The position numbers and the translations under genes were made by a program. The notes beneath the pieces are model-generated. The model searched no databases. It saw only the letters and a list, made by a program, of their open reading frames with translations, and was not told where the DNA came from. From assembly GCF_921293095.1 (NCBI RefSeq), contig NC_060254.1:57210069-57274068 (forward strand): a stretch of DNA of 64,000 nucleotides. Direction: 5' to 3'. Below are positions 21,998-32,335 of this stretch, one piece after another. The number at the start of each line of letters is the position of its first letter. The first letter of the stretch is position 1. The DNA is from Ischnura elegans. Lineage: Eukaryota > Arthropoda > Insecta > Odonata > Coenagrionidae.

Positions 21998-23345
21998 TAT
22001 TATTTGTTAGAAGTTATTGTAACTCCTAGGTACTTCACTTCGTCTGTTGCCTTTATGTTAATACCGTCCACACCATAAACATGGTTATAATGAAGGATGT
22101 GGTGATTTCCCTCCGAATCTTGCTGATGAAGTCTTCTCGGGGAATCAGCCCGGTCAGGATGGACATTGCTGCCAACGCTTCGACGGCCTTCTCTGCCATC
22201 ATCATCAGAGACTTACGATCATGATGACGATGGCATGAAAGGCCGTCTAAACGTTGGCAGCAATGTCCATTATGACCCGGCTGATTTCCCGAGAAGACTT
22301 CATCATCAACATAATAATAGTTGGACGAACTCTGCAAAAATTGTATCGACATGCATTTTCTCAGATTAAGTTCGAGTCCCCACTCTTGGCTCCACAAATG
22401 AACGTTGTTTAAATCCAATGGTAGAATTTCATAGTCAGAGTGATCACTAATTTCGCGATATATAAGACGGCGTCGTAAGCAAAAAAAACTTATATTTCTG
22501 CTAATTCGGGAGCAGAGGGCATTAATGCATATAATGAATAAAAGGGGACCGATTACGCTTCCTTGTGGAACACCTGATGTCACTCACAACTACATCAGAG
22601 ATATTACCGTCAAGAACTACTTTCTGTTTAGGATCATTTAGAAAGTCGCGTATTCGGTTTACCATTGTTTCGTTTAATCTGCATGATTTAATTTGTATAA
22701 AAGCTTGTTGTTAAGTACCTTGTCGAAAGGTTTCTTAAAATCCAAAAATAATGCGTCAACTTGTCCTTTCTATTCACCAAATTTGAGAACGTCGTTAAGA
22801 AAGAGCGCGAGCTGTGTTTCGCGTGATCTACGTTTTCAGAATCCGTGCTGACAGCCATGGAGAAAGTTACGACTGTCCAAGAAAGTCATGATTTTGCCTA
22901 CAATCGATGTTGATGAAATTGGACGATAGTTGTCTGGGTCATGTCTGTTTCCCTTTTTGAATATCGGTGTAACGCTTGCAATTTTCCAGTCTAGCGGTAA
23001 CTTTCCTTCAGATAGTGACTCCTTGAACATTATCTCAGGCAAAAAGTAAGGTGCGATCTATGGAGCTAGCTACTTGAGGTCCTCCGGGTATTCCCTGCTA
23101 ACCCGGAGATTTACTATTCCTTATCGATCGCAGTTGTTTAGTAATCCCATCACTTTGGATAGAGATTTCTTTCATCGATTCTTCAGTATAAGGGACGTCT
23201 AAATTAAATTCAGTATCGTCTATAGTGTATACACTTTCGAAGTGGAAATTTAATATGTTAGCTTTCAAGTGACAAGTTCACCATCTTTATCAAATAACGA
23301 ATCTACGGTATAAGATTTTCCCTGATATGTCCAGGGAGCACACTT
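21998..23345 (-). pseudogene. CR1/L2-like LINE RT, split by a hairpin insertion
   Basis: Minus strand, from high to low coordinate: a pre-RT linker (FHFESVYTIDD near 23220, then GITKQLRSIRNSKSPG near 23130), the RT start LPLDWKIASVTPIFKKGN then NYRPIS (22836-23042), SGVPQGSVIGPLLFII (near 22550), a frameshifted FADD region (22480-22500), WGLELNLRKCMSIQF (22330-22385) and finally VKYLGVTITS (near 22010). The RT would copy element RNA at the target. Between KCMSIQF and VYGVDGI a 180-bp hairpin has inserted (22124-22307). Stops, frameshifts and the loss of both ends make it inactive. Confidence 0.85.
22124..22307. ncRNA. Hammerhead-ribozyme-like inverted hairpin inside a LINE
   Basis: Arms 22124-22204 and 22226-22307 are about 90% complementary. 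On the minus strand CTGATGA (22208 down to 22202), a 6-bp stem GATGGC/GCCGTC and GAAG (22181-22178) follow the hammerhead order CUGAUGA-stem II-GAAA, with the last A of GAAA changed. The plus-strand arm has ATGATGA, the same stem and TAAA in place of GAAA. Both are therefore near-ribozymes with core damage. Hammerheads of this kind are known from Penelope-like elements and retrozymes; the link here is inferred. The insertion interrupts LINE codons. Confidence 0.6.
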
Positions 23346-23963
23346 CACGCTTACTTTTTTATGAAATAATTATTATCTTACTTAGGTATATTGCGTTAAT
23401 GTAGCGCTATTTCTAACGGAAACGTGTTTTTCACGTTATTTCCGAAATTGCGTATTTTAGATTTGTTGTTGACTTTACGTCACCGATTACATACCGGTAT
23501 ACGTCTTAATACAATAATATATATATATTATATTGTGTTAAACTTTAGTTATCAACCTTTTAGTGATATTGACGATTGCTGTAGGAGTAAGTGAAGAGGA
23601 ATCACTTTTTCGCATAAATTTACATAAATGTCTAATTATAAAAAACGTTTCGTCGATTTACGTGGATATGTATATTGGTGACAAGAAAATGTAGTATTAC
23701 GAATATAGCAGTAAATAAATCGGCCGCGTTGTGGCTGGAGCTTGATCGATGTGCATTTGACTCGAAGCGACGATTACGCTCGCCCTCCTCTAAACTCCAC
23801 TCGATTCGACCAATTGGAAAACATTGCGACGCACGAGTTCTTAGAAGGTAAAGGGAATATTAGAGCGGAAAATGAAGGCGTTCTTCTTTTCCACGTTCAT
23901 TTGCTCCAACAGTCTTTTGAAATTTGAAATAGCTTAACCCATTACAACACAATGCTGCTTCTG
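23346..23963. other. Unassigned sequence
   Basis: Contains a TATATATATA run near 23518-23532 inside a short palindrome (ACAATATAATATATATATATTATT-like, about 23511-23536). Nothing else recognised. Confidence 0.4.
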
Positions 23964-24182
23964 AAGGCCGCTATACACGGTGAATTATAATGCGAATGAT
24001 CATGATGAATGATCACGTAATCATTCCAAGGATCATGCGAGAAAAATAGAATATGTTCTTATTTTCACTGAATGATCATGCGCACGACGGTTCATTCGCG
24101 AATTTTTCGGTTATACCTACTTGGCGAATGATTTTATTCGCATTATCATTCAGCAGGATCATTCACCATGTATTGCGGCCTT
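23964..24182. mobile_element. MITE, 219 bp (AAGGCCGC family), copy 1
   Basis: Left end AAGGCCGCTATACACGGTGA matches inverted right end AAGGCCGCAATACATGGTGA. The interior is rich in GAATGATCA and its complement, extending the fold. A truncated second copy lies at 43306-43457 on the minus strand. If the element starts at AGGCC, flanks are TGA and TTA, a possible 3-bp TSD with one change, which would fit PIF/Harbinger. Confidence 0.75.
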
Positions 24183-25828
24183 TAGAAAATCCACGAGTCA
24201 ACGCACACAAATCACAAACAGTTTGAAATTCAATCGTGGTAAGATCATTCTCACCCAGGCACTTAGCCTGAAAATGGTGCAGGGATTTGTTTGTATCCGG
24301 GTTGCCTATCCCGATATTTTGTTGTCAATTCGCACGCTATAGAAAACAATACCTTAAATTTACCCTTGGTGGTCCAACGTCGTGGCTAGCTCGACATTAC
24401 AAGGTGTGCGATTAAACATGGACTATATTTCTAGAGATGTCACAAATTGAAAATTTCCATAGAACTTACTTTTTAAGACTCGACAGACTACACCATAAGA
24501 CTCAACATGCTTAATATTACAACCAGTGGATTTTTACTTAAAAAATAATAAGAGCATTTAAAAGATCAAAAATCAATCCTTTCACTTATTTCTTTTTTTA
24601 TAAATTAAATTTGAACCAGACTACTTGCAGTAAAAAATTGGACCGCTAAGGGTTAAATAGTTACATATATACATAGTTATATCCTTCAAAGGGCCCCCCT
24701 TGGACCCATATTCGATGCCATTTGCAACTCTTAAGCATTGCTTGCGCTCCAATCCAGAGGGTACCCTCGGTGAGGAGAAGCAATCGAGTCTATCACGACA
24801 CTTAGGTAATATTTGGTGGCGATTTCGGCCCTTGGAGTATGGATTGGTAGAGGGCGGATAGTCAACACCCTCTTCACTAAACACCTGTAGCATCACATGT
24901 ATCAGGTTACGTGGGAAATTTAAATATCAATGAGACTGGGAGGAAAAATTAGGCACATATCATAATGAATTACAATAAATTAAAATATTTTAAATTTAAC
25001 TCACATATGAATGGTCAATGTGTTTCCCTTTAATGATTTTTCTTGACTCTTAAATGCATAGGATTAGAGCAACATTCACCAATCGTACGTAAGTAGCGTG
25101 ACACAATACCACGTTAAAATCGGGGCGCTAAAAGTTTAGAGGACGAAAGTAGTGACGTCACCCACCCTCCACTATTCGTTATTCTTAAGGGCTTACCCCC
25201 ATCTATCTCCCAAGCGTATGCTGATTCAATATAACTTAAGGTGGTAAATTAAGACGGATAATAGAAGGGGGTGCAAGACAAATGCATGGTGAGGTTAAGT
25301 TCTTTTTGAATAAGTACACCTCACGATATTTTATATTACAATATATTCGAATAATAAAAACCACAATATGAAATATACATGACAACTAACATCTAGAGAG
25401 ACTACGTAATAAATTTACAATTTTTCTACGTAGTAATTTTAGTAATTTTCCTGCGCAGTAATTTTTCAAAATATTCTCGTAAATAAATTTTTGAGAGTCG
25501 TCTTGAAAATGACGTCAGACGCGTCGAAAACGGTTGAGTTTTAAGAAACATAATGTGGGAAATTACGGCGTTGTCTATCTTATCATTATAAGATGAATTT
25601 CCACCAAATTAACTCGTCGACAATTGACCTGATACATGACAAAGCATTACACTATGCCGAAGTCATACTTTCGCGCAAGTTCCATAAAAATAATTCATAC
25701 GGCGGCGCTTAATTTTTATTTTTTTCATAATATCTGGTGAGGGTGGATTGAGGCCCTAACTCTATGATCACGTTCTCTCCCATTCCACGTGATCGCAACA
25801 GCCAAAGTTACCGACAAATTCGGAGATT
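24183..25828. other. Unassigned sequence
   Basis: A 91-codon minus-strand frame at 24621-24896 stands out by higher GC and even codon use (SEEGVDYPPS, then a Ser/Arg-rich middle), but no family is recognised and it has no start or neighbour context; it may be a fragment of a repeat. The rest is AT-rich and featureless. Confidence 0.35.
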
Positions 25829-26062
25829 GGGTTGGCATGATGGCTATAGAGTGCAGGCTCCACAACCCGTGGGCCTGGGTTCAAATCCTGACGGCGTCAC
25901 AGGATTTTCAGAGACTGACCGACCCTTGCTTAAACCATATGTGGAGAACACTCCAAGCGCAACACTGCGTCCGTGCGATGGGACATCAAGCCGTATTCCC
26001 TTTGACGCCTTTCGTTTAGAGCAGGCGGAAGGCCGTGCCTTGACCAACTCCATATTTATTTT
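25829..26062 (+). repeat. tRNA-derived SINE, second family
   Basis: The head has GGTTGGCATGATGGCTATAGAG with an A-box-like TGGCTATAGAG (about 25840) and a B box GGTTCAAATCC (25879-25889), spaced as in a tRNA promoter. The body continues to about 26052 with no similarity to the SINE at 11886, and an AT-rich tail follows. Short frames over it are not genes. Confidence 0.75.
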
Positions 26063-26128
26063 TTTTATTTCACTTTATTTATTTAATTTGTTCGTTATTT
26101 GTGTTTTTGATTGTATAAATGTATATAT

Positions 26129-26440
26129 CTGCCGATTCGATCGATGGATTTTTCTTCCTCATAGGAAAATCCACTAGGATTGGTAGAATATTAATTGCGT
26201 AAGCTTGGTTTCGTTAGTAGTAGGACCCGCCCGCCTTTGTAACGGTGCGGGATGCCTCGTCCCTTCCCTTCCTTCCCTATCCCCTCCCCGGAGGCGTCGT
26301 CGGGCTCTCATCGCGGCGGCGCCTCCTTCCTTGTTCCTTTCCGTCCTTCCCCTTCTGGGTGCAAATGAGAAAAGCTAGCGCTTACAGTCCCTGCCCCAGG
26401 AGTGTATCCCCGCGCGCCCGCCCTAGGGTCTCGTTTCCAC
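26129..26440. repeat. SINE-like element D, copy 1, with 17-bp TSD
   Basis: Bounded by the 17-bp direct repeat TGTATAAATGTATATAT (26112-26128 and 26441-26457). Starts CTGCCGATTCGATCGATGG, contains a hairpin around GGATTTTTCTTCCTCATAGG, a pyrimidine-rich centre and CATCGCGGCGGCGCC. Copies at 31421, 39067 and 55078 share these blocks. Long exact TSDs point to target-primed retroposition; no clear Pol III promoter or poly(A) is visible, so 'SINE' is provisional. Confidence 0.8.
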
Positions 26441-26457
26441 TGTATAAATGTATATAT

Positions 26458-26919
26458 TAACGCATGTTTTGCTAAGTTGATGTTTCAGATTTTTTTACTG
26501 CTCGTTTAACCCTCATAGTGCTATCCTTCTTCCTGGGGTACTGTTGAGAAATGCAGAGGGTATTTTAATAAAATGTGGCAACTAGGAAAATAAAATAATA
26601 CAAAGCTATTTTATTACATATCCATAAGCGTTTTTTTCATCATTGAGTTTAAACCGGTTAATATTGACAAAATATCTTTACGTTTACTGAAATAAAATAT
26701 ATCAATGTAATAAGTTATAGCAAGCTATATAATGTACCACGTAAGAGCCGATATATCGGCCCGCCGCACTATAAGGACCTTGTTCTATGTTGTTGATAAA
26801 AAGAAGCGGAACGTTAAAAAGAAAGTTTAAGAGAGAATACGTGTAATGAAGAGGGGCAATGCCAAATTGAATCATTTCGAGGAAGTTTATATTATTTGAT
26901 GGATCCCGACGTCGCACAG
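26458..26919. other. Unassigned AT-rich sequence
   Basis: Nothing recognised. The minus-strand frame at 26702-26917 has no domain. Confidence 0.4.
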
Positions 26920-27035
26920 GCTAATGCCGGCGCCGGGTTTTTCTTCACACTTCCTTCCATACCCTTCCTCCCTTCAAGGCGCAAATGGCCTCAGCTGTCG
27001 GTCGTCTCCTTCAAATACCATACCATACCGACAAA
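26920..27035 (+). repeat. Retroelement 3' end with CCATA tail
   Basis: A GC-richer block ending in TGGCCTCAGCTGTCGGTCGT, then CTCCTTCAAA and a tail of (TACCA)n at 27016-27030. The shape, a short body followed by a pentanucleotide tail, is that of a LINE or SINE 3' end; no frame is recognised. Confidence 0.45.
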
Positions 27036-27484
27036 TGCATGAGAGGATTAATGTCTCTTTTCAGCCTATAACGGGTCATAAAAATCGCCTTCACGCTACT
27101 CAAAGAGGTGTGAACGGCGTGCTTTCTGTACTCCATGAATTATTCATTCAATTACGTGCGTTTTTTGCGCGCGGCGCTATGCGTTTGAGAAGTACCCTCC
27201 CGAACGATCGCGATGTATTCAACCGCCTCCTCCCCTTCCTCCGTTCGTGTTTTATTTCGCGATTGAGCGAGGGCAGGTCGTCCGAGGTGACCTTGAGGCA
27301 GAAAGAGAAACTCGGCCCGAGAAGACGAAAGGTTACACAGCCGCGCTACGTACGAGACCTCGCCGTGTACGCAAGCTCACTTCGGACCGCACGCAAAGAA
27401 ATGCCTCGGCTTTGGGGAGACCGACGCACGTGGAGAGTACAGTACACACTGGCATTCGTCCAAAAGCTGAGAGGTACATCACAT
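27036..27484. other. Unassigned, GC-richer sequence
   Basis: Covered by a long plus-strand frame (26924-27517) and an overlapping one (27247-27597). Neither shows a domain; the first runs across the retroelement tail and into a hAT MITE, so it is not a gene. Confidence 0.35.
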
Positions 27485-27764
27485 CAGTGGCGCAGCGAGG
27501 GGGGTTTAAGGGGATAAACCCCCCCAGAACTCAAAGAAATTTTAAAATTAAATCCATTTTACTTAATTGGATACATACTGCTTATACAATAGTGTAAGGA
27601 TTGATAAAATTCCCCTCAGAAAGCCTTAAAACTCACCATTTTGAACCATTTATCTTAAAAAATTTCAGGGGGAGGGAGCCTGAACCTCCCGTATTCCATA
27701 CCCCCCCCCCAGTATTAGCAGCCCCTAAAACCCCCCATGGCCTTAATTCCAAACTGCGCGCCTG
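27485..27764 (+). mobile_element. hAT-like MITE family C1, copy 1 (280 bp)
   Basis: Starts CAGTGGCGCAGCGAGG and ends CTGCGCGCCTG, inverse of the CAG(T/G)GGCGCAGC end of the family. Interior landmarks: AATCCATTTTACTTAATTGG, ACTCACCATTTTGAACCATT and C-rich runs. The flanking octamers CATCACAT and CAGCGTAT agree at 5 of 8 positions, an eroded 8-bp TSD as for hAT elements. Confidence 0.8.
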
Positions 27765-28659
27765 CAGCGTATCCCAAGTCAAATTCTTTGGAGAAATAAA
27801 GGAATTTTTTTATTTAAGTCGCGTTTGTTTAGCAAAAATGAGAACAAAAATTAAATGCGCTTATGATGCTGATTTTCTTCAGAACAGTCTCGCAGCCTTT
27901 TTCCTTTAGGTGAGAATAGATTATTTAAATGTTGTCTCCTCTCCGGCCGCTTTCCAAGTTTAGCAGTAGGTACCTTACTGATGAACGACTAGAACTGCAT
28001 TTATTTCCTAGGATCGATCTTAACTCTTTCAAAAAATTGAACTTAAATTTTTCCTCCAGCGTTTGAACATTCACTAAACCAAGTATATAAACTCAAAAAA
28101 CGCAATAAAGCTGAAAATCTCCTCCTCAACACACGGGTTGTTTAGGGCTGCCACCATCTCCTACGAATAATTCCCCCTTTTTCCTCTGTGTCCACGGGCA
28201 TTGCTTTTTTGGGCTGGACAAATGTTTTTTTATATTTTATAATAAATATTCTGATATAAAAGCAACCGAAAAAGACTATTTTGGAATTTTTATATTGTTA
28301 TAACTTCTTTAATGATAGATTTTACAATAAATTATTCTGTAAAAGTTGTTAATTCCATCAACACCTCTTCGAAAATCTTTGTGGGACTGTCTGCGAGCAT
28401 TAAATTTGGGGAATAATTTTTTTTTCCTTTACTAATTTGTCACTAAAACTATTAAAAGGGTACTTAAAATAATATACTAGTTTAGTTTTGATTTAACAGT
28501 TTTTTTTATGGTGGTCCATGGACATTGTACTATCATAGGAGAAAGGCCCGCATAAAATGTGATACGACGTTAAGACTGCTTCATGTCAATAAAATAACAA
28601 GAGATATCAGAAAATACCCAGCAATGCTAATGAATTATCAGCGTGGTTTCCTAAGGTAA
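27765..28659. other. Unassigned AT-rich sequence
   Basis: No repeat end or coding region is recognised. Confidence 0.4.
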
Positions 28660-28800
28660 TTGCACGAATATTACAATAGAGGATTTTCAAGTCAACCACT
28701 AAATGTGTTGTCACCTATCGCGCATTTAAATCGGTTTACAGATGCCGCCACTCCCGTCGCTGACGGACAAATTGATCCGAGTTTCACGAAGAAATAAGGT
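28660..28800 (+). repeat. Dispersed repeat F, copy 2 (partial)
   Basis: CACGAATATTAC, then ATAGAGGATTTTCA and GCATTTAAATCGGTTTACA then CGCCACT match 21180-21540 in the same order with shorter spacing. Confidence 0.5.
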
Positions 28801-28886
28801 GTAATTAGGGGTATAAACAGAAATTTATGTAGGTACATGATGATATGATTTATCGAATTCATTATTTTTCAATGCTAAATCCTCGC

Positions 28887-29555
28887 AATAGGGTAGTTTC
28901 CTTCATCAAAGAAAACGAAAGGCATTGATTGCGATTCGTTACCCACCATTACTGTATTCATAATATACAAATTATTTAGTTTTAGAAATACCGGTTGAGA
29001 CGAATGGCAAGGGGCCAATTTTATCCTCATTTGAAAAAGGCCAGTTTGGCGCCCATGCGATGCCACTATACGTGACGTCACAGGGGCCCAGATGCTATAG
29101 GAGAAGTCGGGAGTTTTACATCGTTTGAGGTTACCAATGCATGCATGAGGCACAGAGCTCAGGGAAAAATCTCTTAATAGTCACCTATTAAAACTGCCTA
29201 TGGTCGGAAATTTTCCTTCGTTTGATAAGGTATTAATGATCCTTATTTAAGCCAAGCGCTTCCTGCTAGGAGGGTACTCTGCTACCTGCTAGCAGCCTGC
29301 ATCGCACAGGCGCACAATATCCTCGCCCCAAGGTCACCTCACTTGCGGCAGCGGGAACCATAACGACGTCACGCGGGGTTTTCCCAGCATTCATACTTAG
29401 CCGTCGCGATTTCGCGCGCTTGAAATTTTTCACTTTTCATTTAATCGCGAAAAATAGATATCGTCATTTAAAAATCTAAAAGCGTGAAATACGTACTGAA
29501 GGAGTAATAATCTTTCGATTTAGGCAGTAAAAAAATAATAGGAAACCACCCCATT
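28887..29555 (-). mobile_element. Repeat family A, copy 4 (669 bp)
   Basis: Full-length in reverse orientation, with AATAGGGTAGTTTCC at 28887 and the opposite end at 29555. TGACGTCA at 29073-29080 is intact. The shared frame is open (MTSRIVASHGRQTGLFQMRI, downstream end near 28890). Confidence 0.85.
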
Positions 29556-29724
29556 ATACCGCAAACTCAATGACTTTCCCAGAATAATGAACTCACTCTT
29601 TTCCTGATTATTATCCTGTGCTTACATAATCGCTAAATCCTCCTTTCCTCACTATCCTCCCTCTCTGCCGTCAACCGAAGCTCTGATGTAACTCGAGAGA
29701 CAGACTTTTTCTTGTATTTTTTAC

Positions 29725-29838
29725 ATGAAACACTGCAAATACGGTAAGGAGTTTACAAACGAGTCAATGGATCAGAACCTGAATTATGTTATCAACTCGT
29801 CACAAATGGACAACTACTTTCGCTTATTCGCAATTTAA
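29725..29838 (+). CDS. 37-codon ORF in tandem unit 1 (unproven)
   Basis: ATG at 29725 opens a 37-residue frame ending in TAA, rich in Asn and Ser, beginning MKHCKYGKEFTNES and ending YFRLFAI. The second unit holds the same frame with the same length. Differences are one silent and two amino-acid changes (Asn18 to Asp, Ala36 to Ile). With a repeat this young an open frame is weak evidence for a gene, and no signal peptide, domain or promoter is seen. Confidence 0.2.
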   Translation: MKHCKYGKEFTNESMDQNLNYVINSSQMDNYFRLFAI

Positions 29839-29934
29839 ACTTACAAGATAATGGATAGGTAAGTTATTCCCTCTCTACCGTCAACCAAAGCTCTGATGTA
29901 ACTCGAGAGACAGACTATTTCTTGTAGTTTTAAC

Positions 29935-30048
29935 ATGAAACACTGCAAATACGGCAAGGAGTTTACAAACGAGTCAATGGATCAGGACCTGAATTATGTT
30001 ATCAACTCGTCACAAATGGACAACTACTTTCGCTTATTCATAATTTAA
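29935..30048 (+). CDS. 37-codon ORF in tandem unit 2 (unproven)
   Basis: Counterpart of 29725-29838 in the second tandem unit, same start, stop and length. It may be two copies of a small exon or simply two copies of a non-coding sequence. Confidence 0.2.
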   Translation: MKHCKYGKEFTNESMDQDLNYVINSSQMDNYFRLFII

Positions 30049-31322
30049 ACTCACAAGATAATGGCTATAGGTAAGTTATTTTTTTCGTCGTAACTCGTCT
30101 TTCCTCACTAACAGTGGAATTTTTTTCATAAATTAAATTATTATAAAAATTGATACAAATTAACGATTTCCAGTCCGAGTGAAGGGGCCGATTGAGATGT
30201 TAACTCTCTCATTAAATATATTTAATTAATTTAACACTTAATAATACACAAAATAAGATAAATTTGTGGGTAAATGTCAATTTTTATACAGAGTGTAGAA
30301 AAATTATGTAAGGTATACCGGGGTAAGTTTAAACTTGGGGGAAGTGAAACCTATGGCTATCGCCGCATAAATAGTATAATATTTAAAATTTCGCGTGATT
30401 TTCATTGCTCTACTTTTGATATAATGCGCGGGACTCGCTGCCTACTAAAACTCTCGGTAGAGGTGCTGAAATGCACTATTAATTGGAAGTGCATCATATC
30501 TGCTGAAATAGTGACCAAGTGCGGCACGTCATTTTGCGATCACACCAAGAAATTCAGGGATTACATTAAGATTAAATCAGTAAGTATGAGATAATATCTT
30601 AACACGCTGTCATAGTGTGGTAGATTAACTTACAGTACTATGAGCAAAATCAGTATAGGTTCCTCTTGCCCCAGATATATTGTCACCGGGGCAAGTAACC
30701 CATTAGTTCCCACTTCCTCATCTCCACTTCAGTTTTGATTGGGATATTTCCTTTTTGTAGGGGGTAATTCCTGCAGAAAGTTATGAACCACGGGTACATA
30801 GGAGATGGTTAAATTTTCAAATAAAGCCAAAACGAAATCAGTCATCACTCTTAATTAATATTGAAATACACTTTGTTACTGCCTTTTCTCATTATTAATA
30901 TAGAGCCATTCCACCACGTAAAAGCTTCAAGTTTCGATTTCATTATCACTCATCAACAGTGACCGTTGCACGAAATCTTCCATCTCCACGATCAGAAGAG
31001 ACTAGCAAAGAAACTCACCAAGCTCTGCCATTAGCAGTATCGCATGATGAACCTCATCCAGCTCTGCGGTGAACGTCCAATTCCAACGACATTGATGATT
31101 CAAACGACCTTGCCGTCCCAACATCAAGCACGCATAGGACCTCGTTTGAGGAGTTACTTCTGGAACGAGTAAAACAAGCAACAAGGGTTACGCGTGGAAG
31201 AAAAAGAATATGTGGAGGGGTAGAAGTTATATACCTCAAAGGAGGCATATCTAAAACTAAGAGAAAAATGAAAGAAGAAAATCTGAAAAGCAGGTGAAAA
31301 AAGACACTAGTGCATCATGAGA

Positions 31323-31948
31323 CAGTGGCGCAGCGAGGGGGGGGGGGTTTGGGGATAAACCACCCCCCAGAGCTCAGAGAAATTTTTATGTTTAATCCAT
31401 TTTAATTGATTGGATTGATATATCTACCGATTCGATCGATGGATTTTTCTTCCTCATAGGAAAATCCACTAGAATTGGTAGAAAATTAATTGCGTATGCT
31501 CGGTTTCGCTATTTAGTGGGCCCTTTTCGCTTCTATAGCGTTAAGGTGTTTTCCCCGTTCCCTCCCTTCCGCTCCTATCCCCTCCCAGAGGTGTCTGTGG
31601 GCTCCCATCGCGGCGGCGCCTCTATCCTTTTTCCTACCTCTCCAGCCCCTCCCCGGGTGATCAGGCGTATAAGCCACGGGCTTGGTTCCTGGCCCCGGTG
31701 TGTTGTATCCTTGAAGGGCTCCCCTGAGCCCTCATGCATTGATTAGATTGATAGTGCTAATAGAATAGTGTAAGGATTAATAAATTATCCCTAGAAAACC
31801 GTAAAACTCACCATTTTGAACCATTTATCTTGAAATTCCGCAATTTATTAATCTCGCACCAACCGCTTATCCTGGTGAGTATTCCAAACCCCCCACGCCC
31901 CGGTATTAGTTGCATCTAAACCCCCCTTAATTTCTAGCTGCGCCCCTG
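31323..31948 (+). mobile_element. hAT-like MITE family C1, copy 2, containing SINE D
   Basis: CAGTGGCGCAGCGAGG at 31323, CAGCTGCGCCCCTG-type end at 31948. Flanking octamers TCATGAGA and TCATAAGG match at 6 of 8. The SINE D copy at 31421-31738 sits inside it, so removing that leaves about 293 bp, the normal family length. The order of events is pogo remnant, then hAT MITE, then SINE D. Confidence 0.85.
31421..31738. repeat. SINE-like element D, copy 2, with 15-bp TSD
   Basis: Flanked by TTGATTGGATTGATA (31406-31420) and TTGATTAGATTGATA (31739-31753), 14 of 15 identical; the first lies in the MITE sequence and matches the uninterrupted MITE copies. Shares CGATTCGATCGATGGATTTT, CATCGCGGCGGCGCC and CCGGTGTGTTGTATCCTT with other copies. 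Confidence 0.85.
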
Positions 31949-32335
31949 TCATAAGGAAAGTAGTAATGGGTATAATGTTGTGGAATTCTTACATGACTTG
32001 GATGATTATGAACTAGAATACGATATCAGAGAAATGGATGAGGAAGATAATTTCACGGGTGTAATGCAGAGATATTTATCAATAGTGCAGGTGGGTGACA
32101 GGATTCTTGCAAAATTTTGTCAAACGAAGAAAATAAAAATGTTTGTTGGACGGAAAAGGACGCATGTCTTCCAGTGAAATTTACTCGAAAAATTCATTCA
32201 ACATGAAAATTTCATTGAGGACCAGAGCATAATTCAACCTGAAGAATTTTTTCAATTTCCACTGCGTCCAGCATTAGAGAAGTGAGACACATTCAAAATT
32301 GACATCTCATTCGACTCCTATAATATTGGTAAAAT

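Larger units (their letters stand above)
29659..30080 (+). repeat. Tandem duplication, 210-bp unit, two near-identical copies
   Basis: CTCTCTGCCGTCAACC at 29661 and CTCTCTACCGTCAACC at 29871 begin two units that stay about 95% identical over 200 bp. Both end in a TAGGTAAGTTATT-like segment. The high identity indicates a recent duplication compared with the decayed transposons around it. Confidence 0.9.
30290..32335 (+). pseudogene. Pogo/Tigger-like transposase remnant, interrupted by nested insertions
   Basis: Plus strand. A frame near 31135-31300 reads SFEELLLERVKQATR then RGRKRI. After the insertion, 31980-32330 reads LDDYELEYDIREMDEEDNF, then IVQVGDRILAKFCQTKKIK, MFVGRKR and (after a stop) FFQFPLRP. 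An acidic linker followed by VGDxxLxKFxxKKxxxxYVG and a final FxFP block is the usual C-terminal tail of insect pogo-like transposases; the catalytic DDE core is not visible. ACCGGGGTAAGTTTAAACTT at about 30320 and ACCGGGGCAAGT near 30690 may be subterminal repeats. The hAT MITE 31323-31948 splits the frame. Assignment is from motif shape and is tentative. Confidence 0.45.

Noticed and set aside
22124..22307. A rho-independent terminator or miRNA precursor
   Set aside because: No T-run follows, arms of about 80 bp are too long and too uniform for a typical miRNA hairpin, and a hammerhead-type core explains the conserved words better.
26924..27597. Long plus-strand frames (197 and 116 codons) as a host gene
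   Set aside because: They run across a retroelement tail into a hAT MITE and show no domain; the length is due to GC-rich sequence.
30274..30594. 106-codon plus-strand frame as a transposase N-terminus
   Set aside because: Lies in the possible pogo-like element but has no helix-turn-helix or DDE motif that can be recognised; the Cys-containing residues show no pattern.
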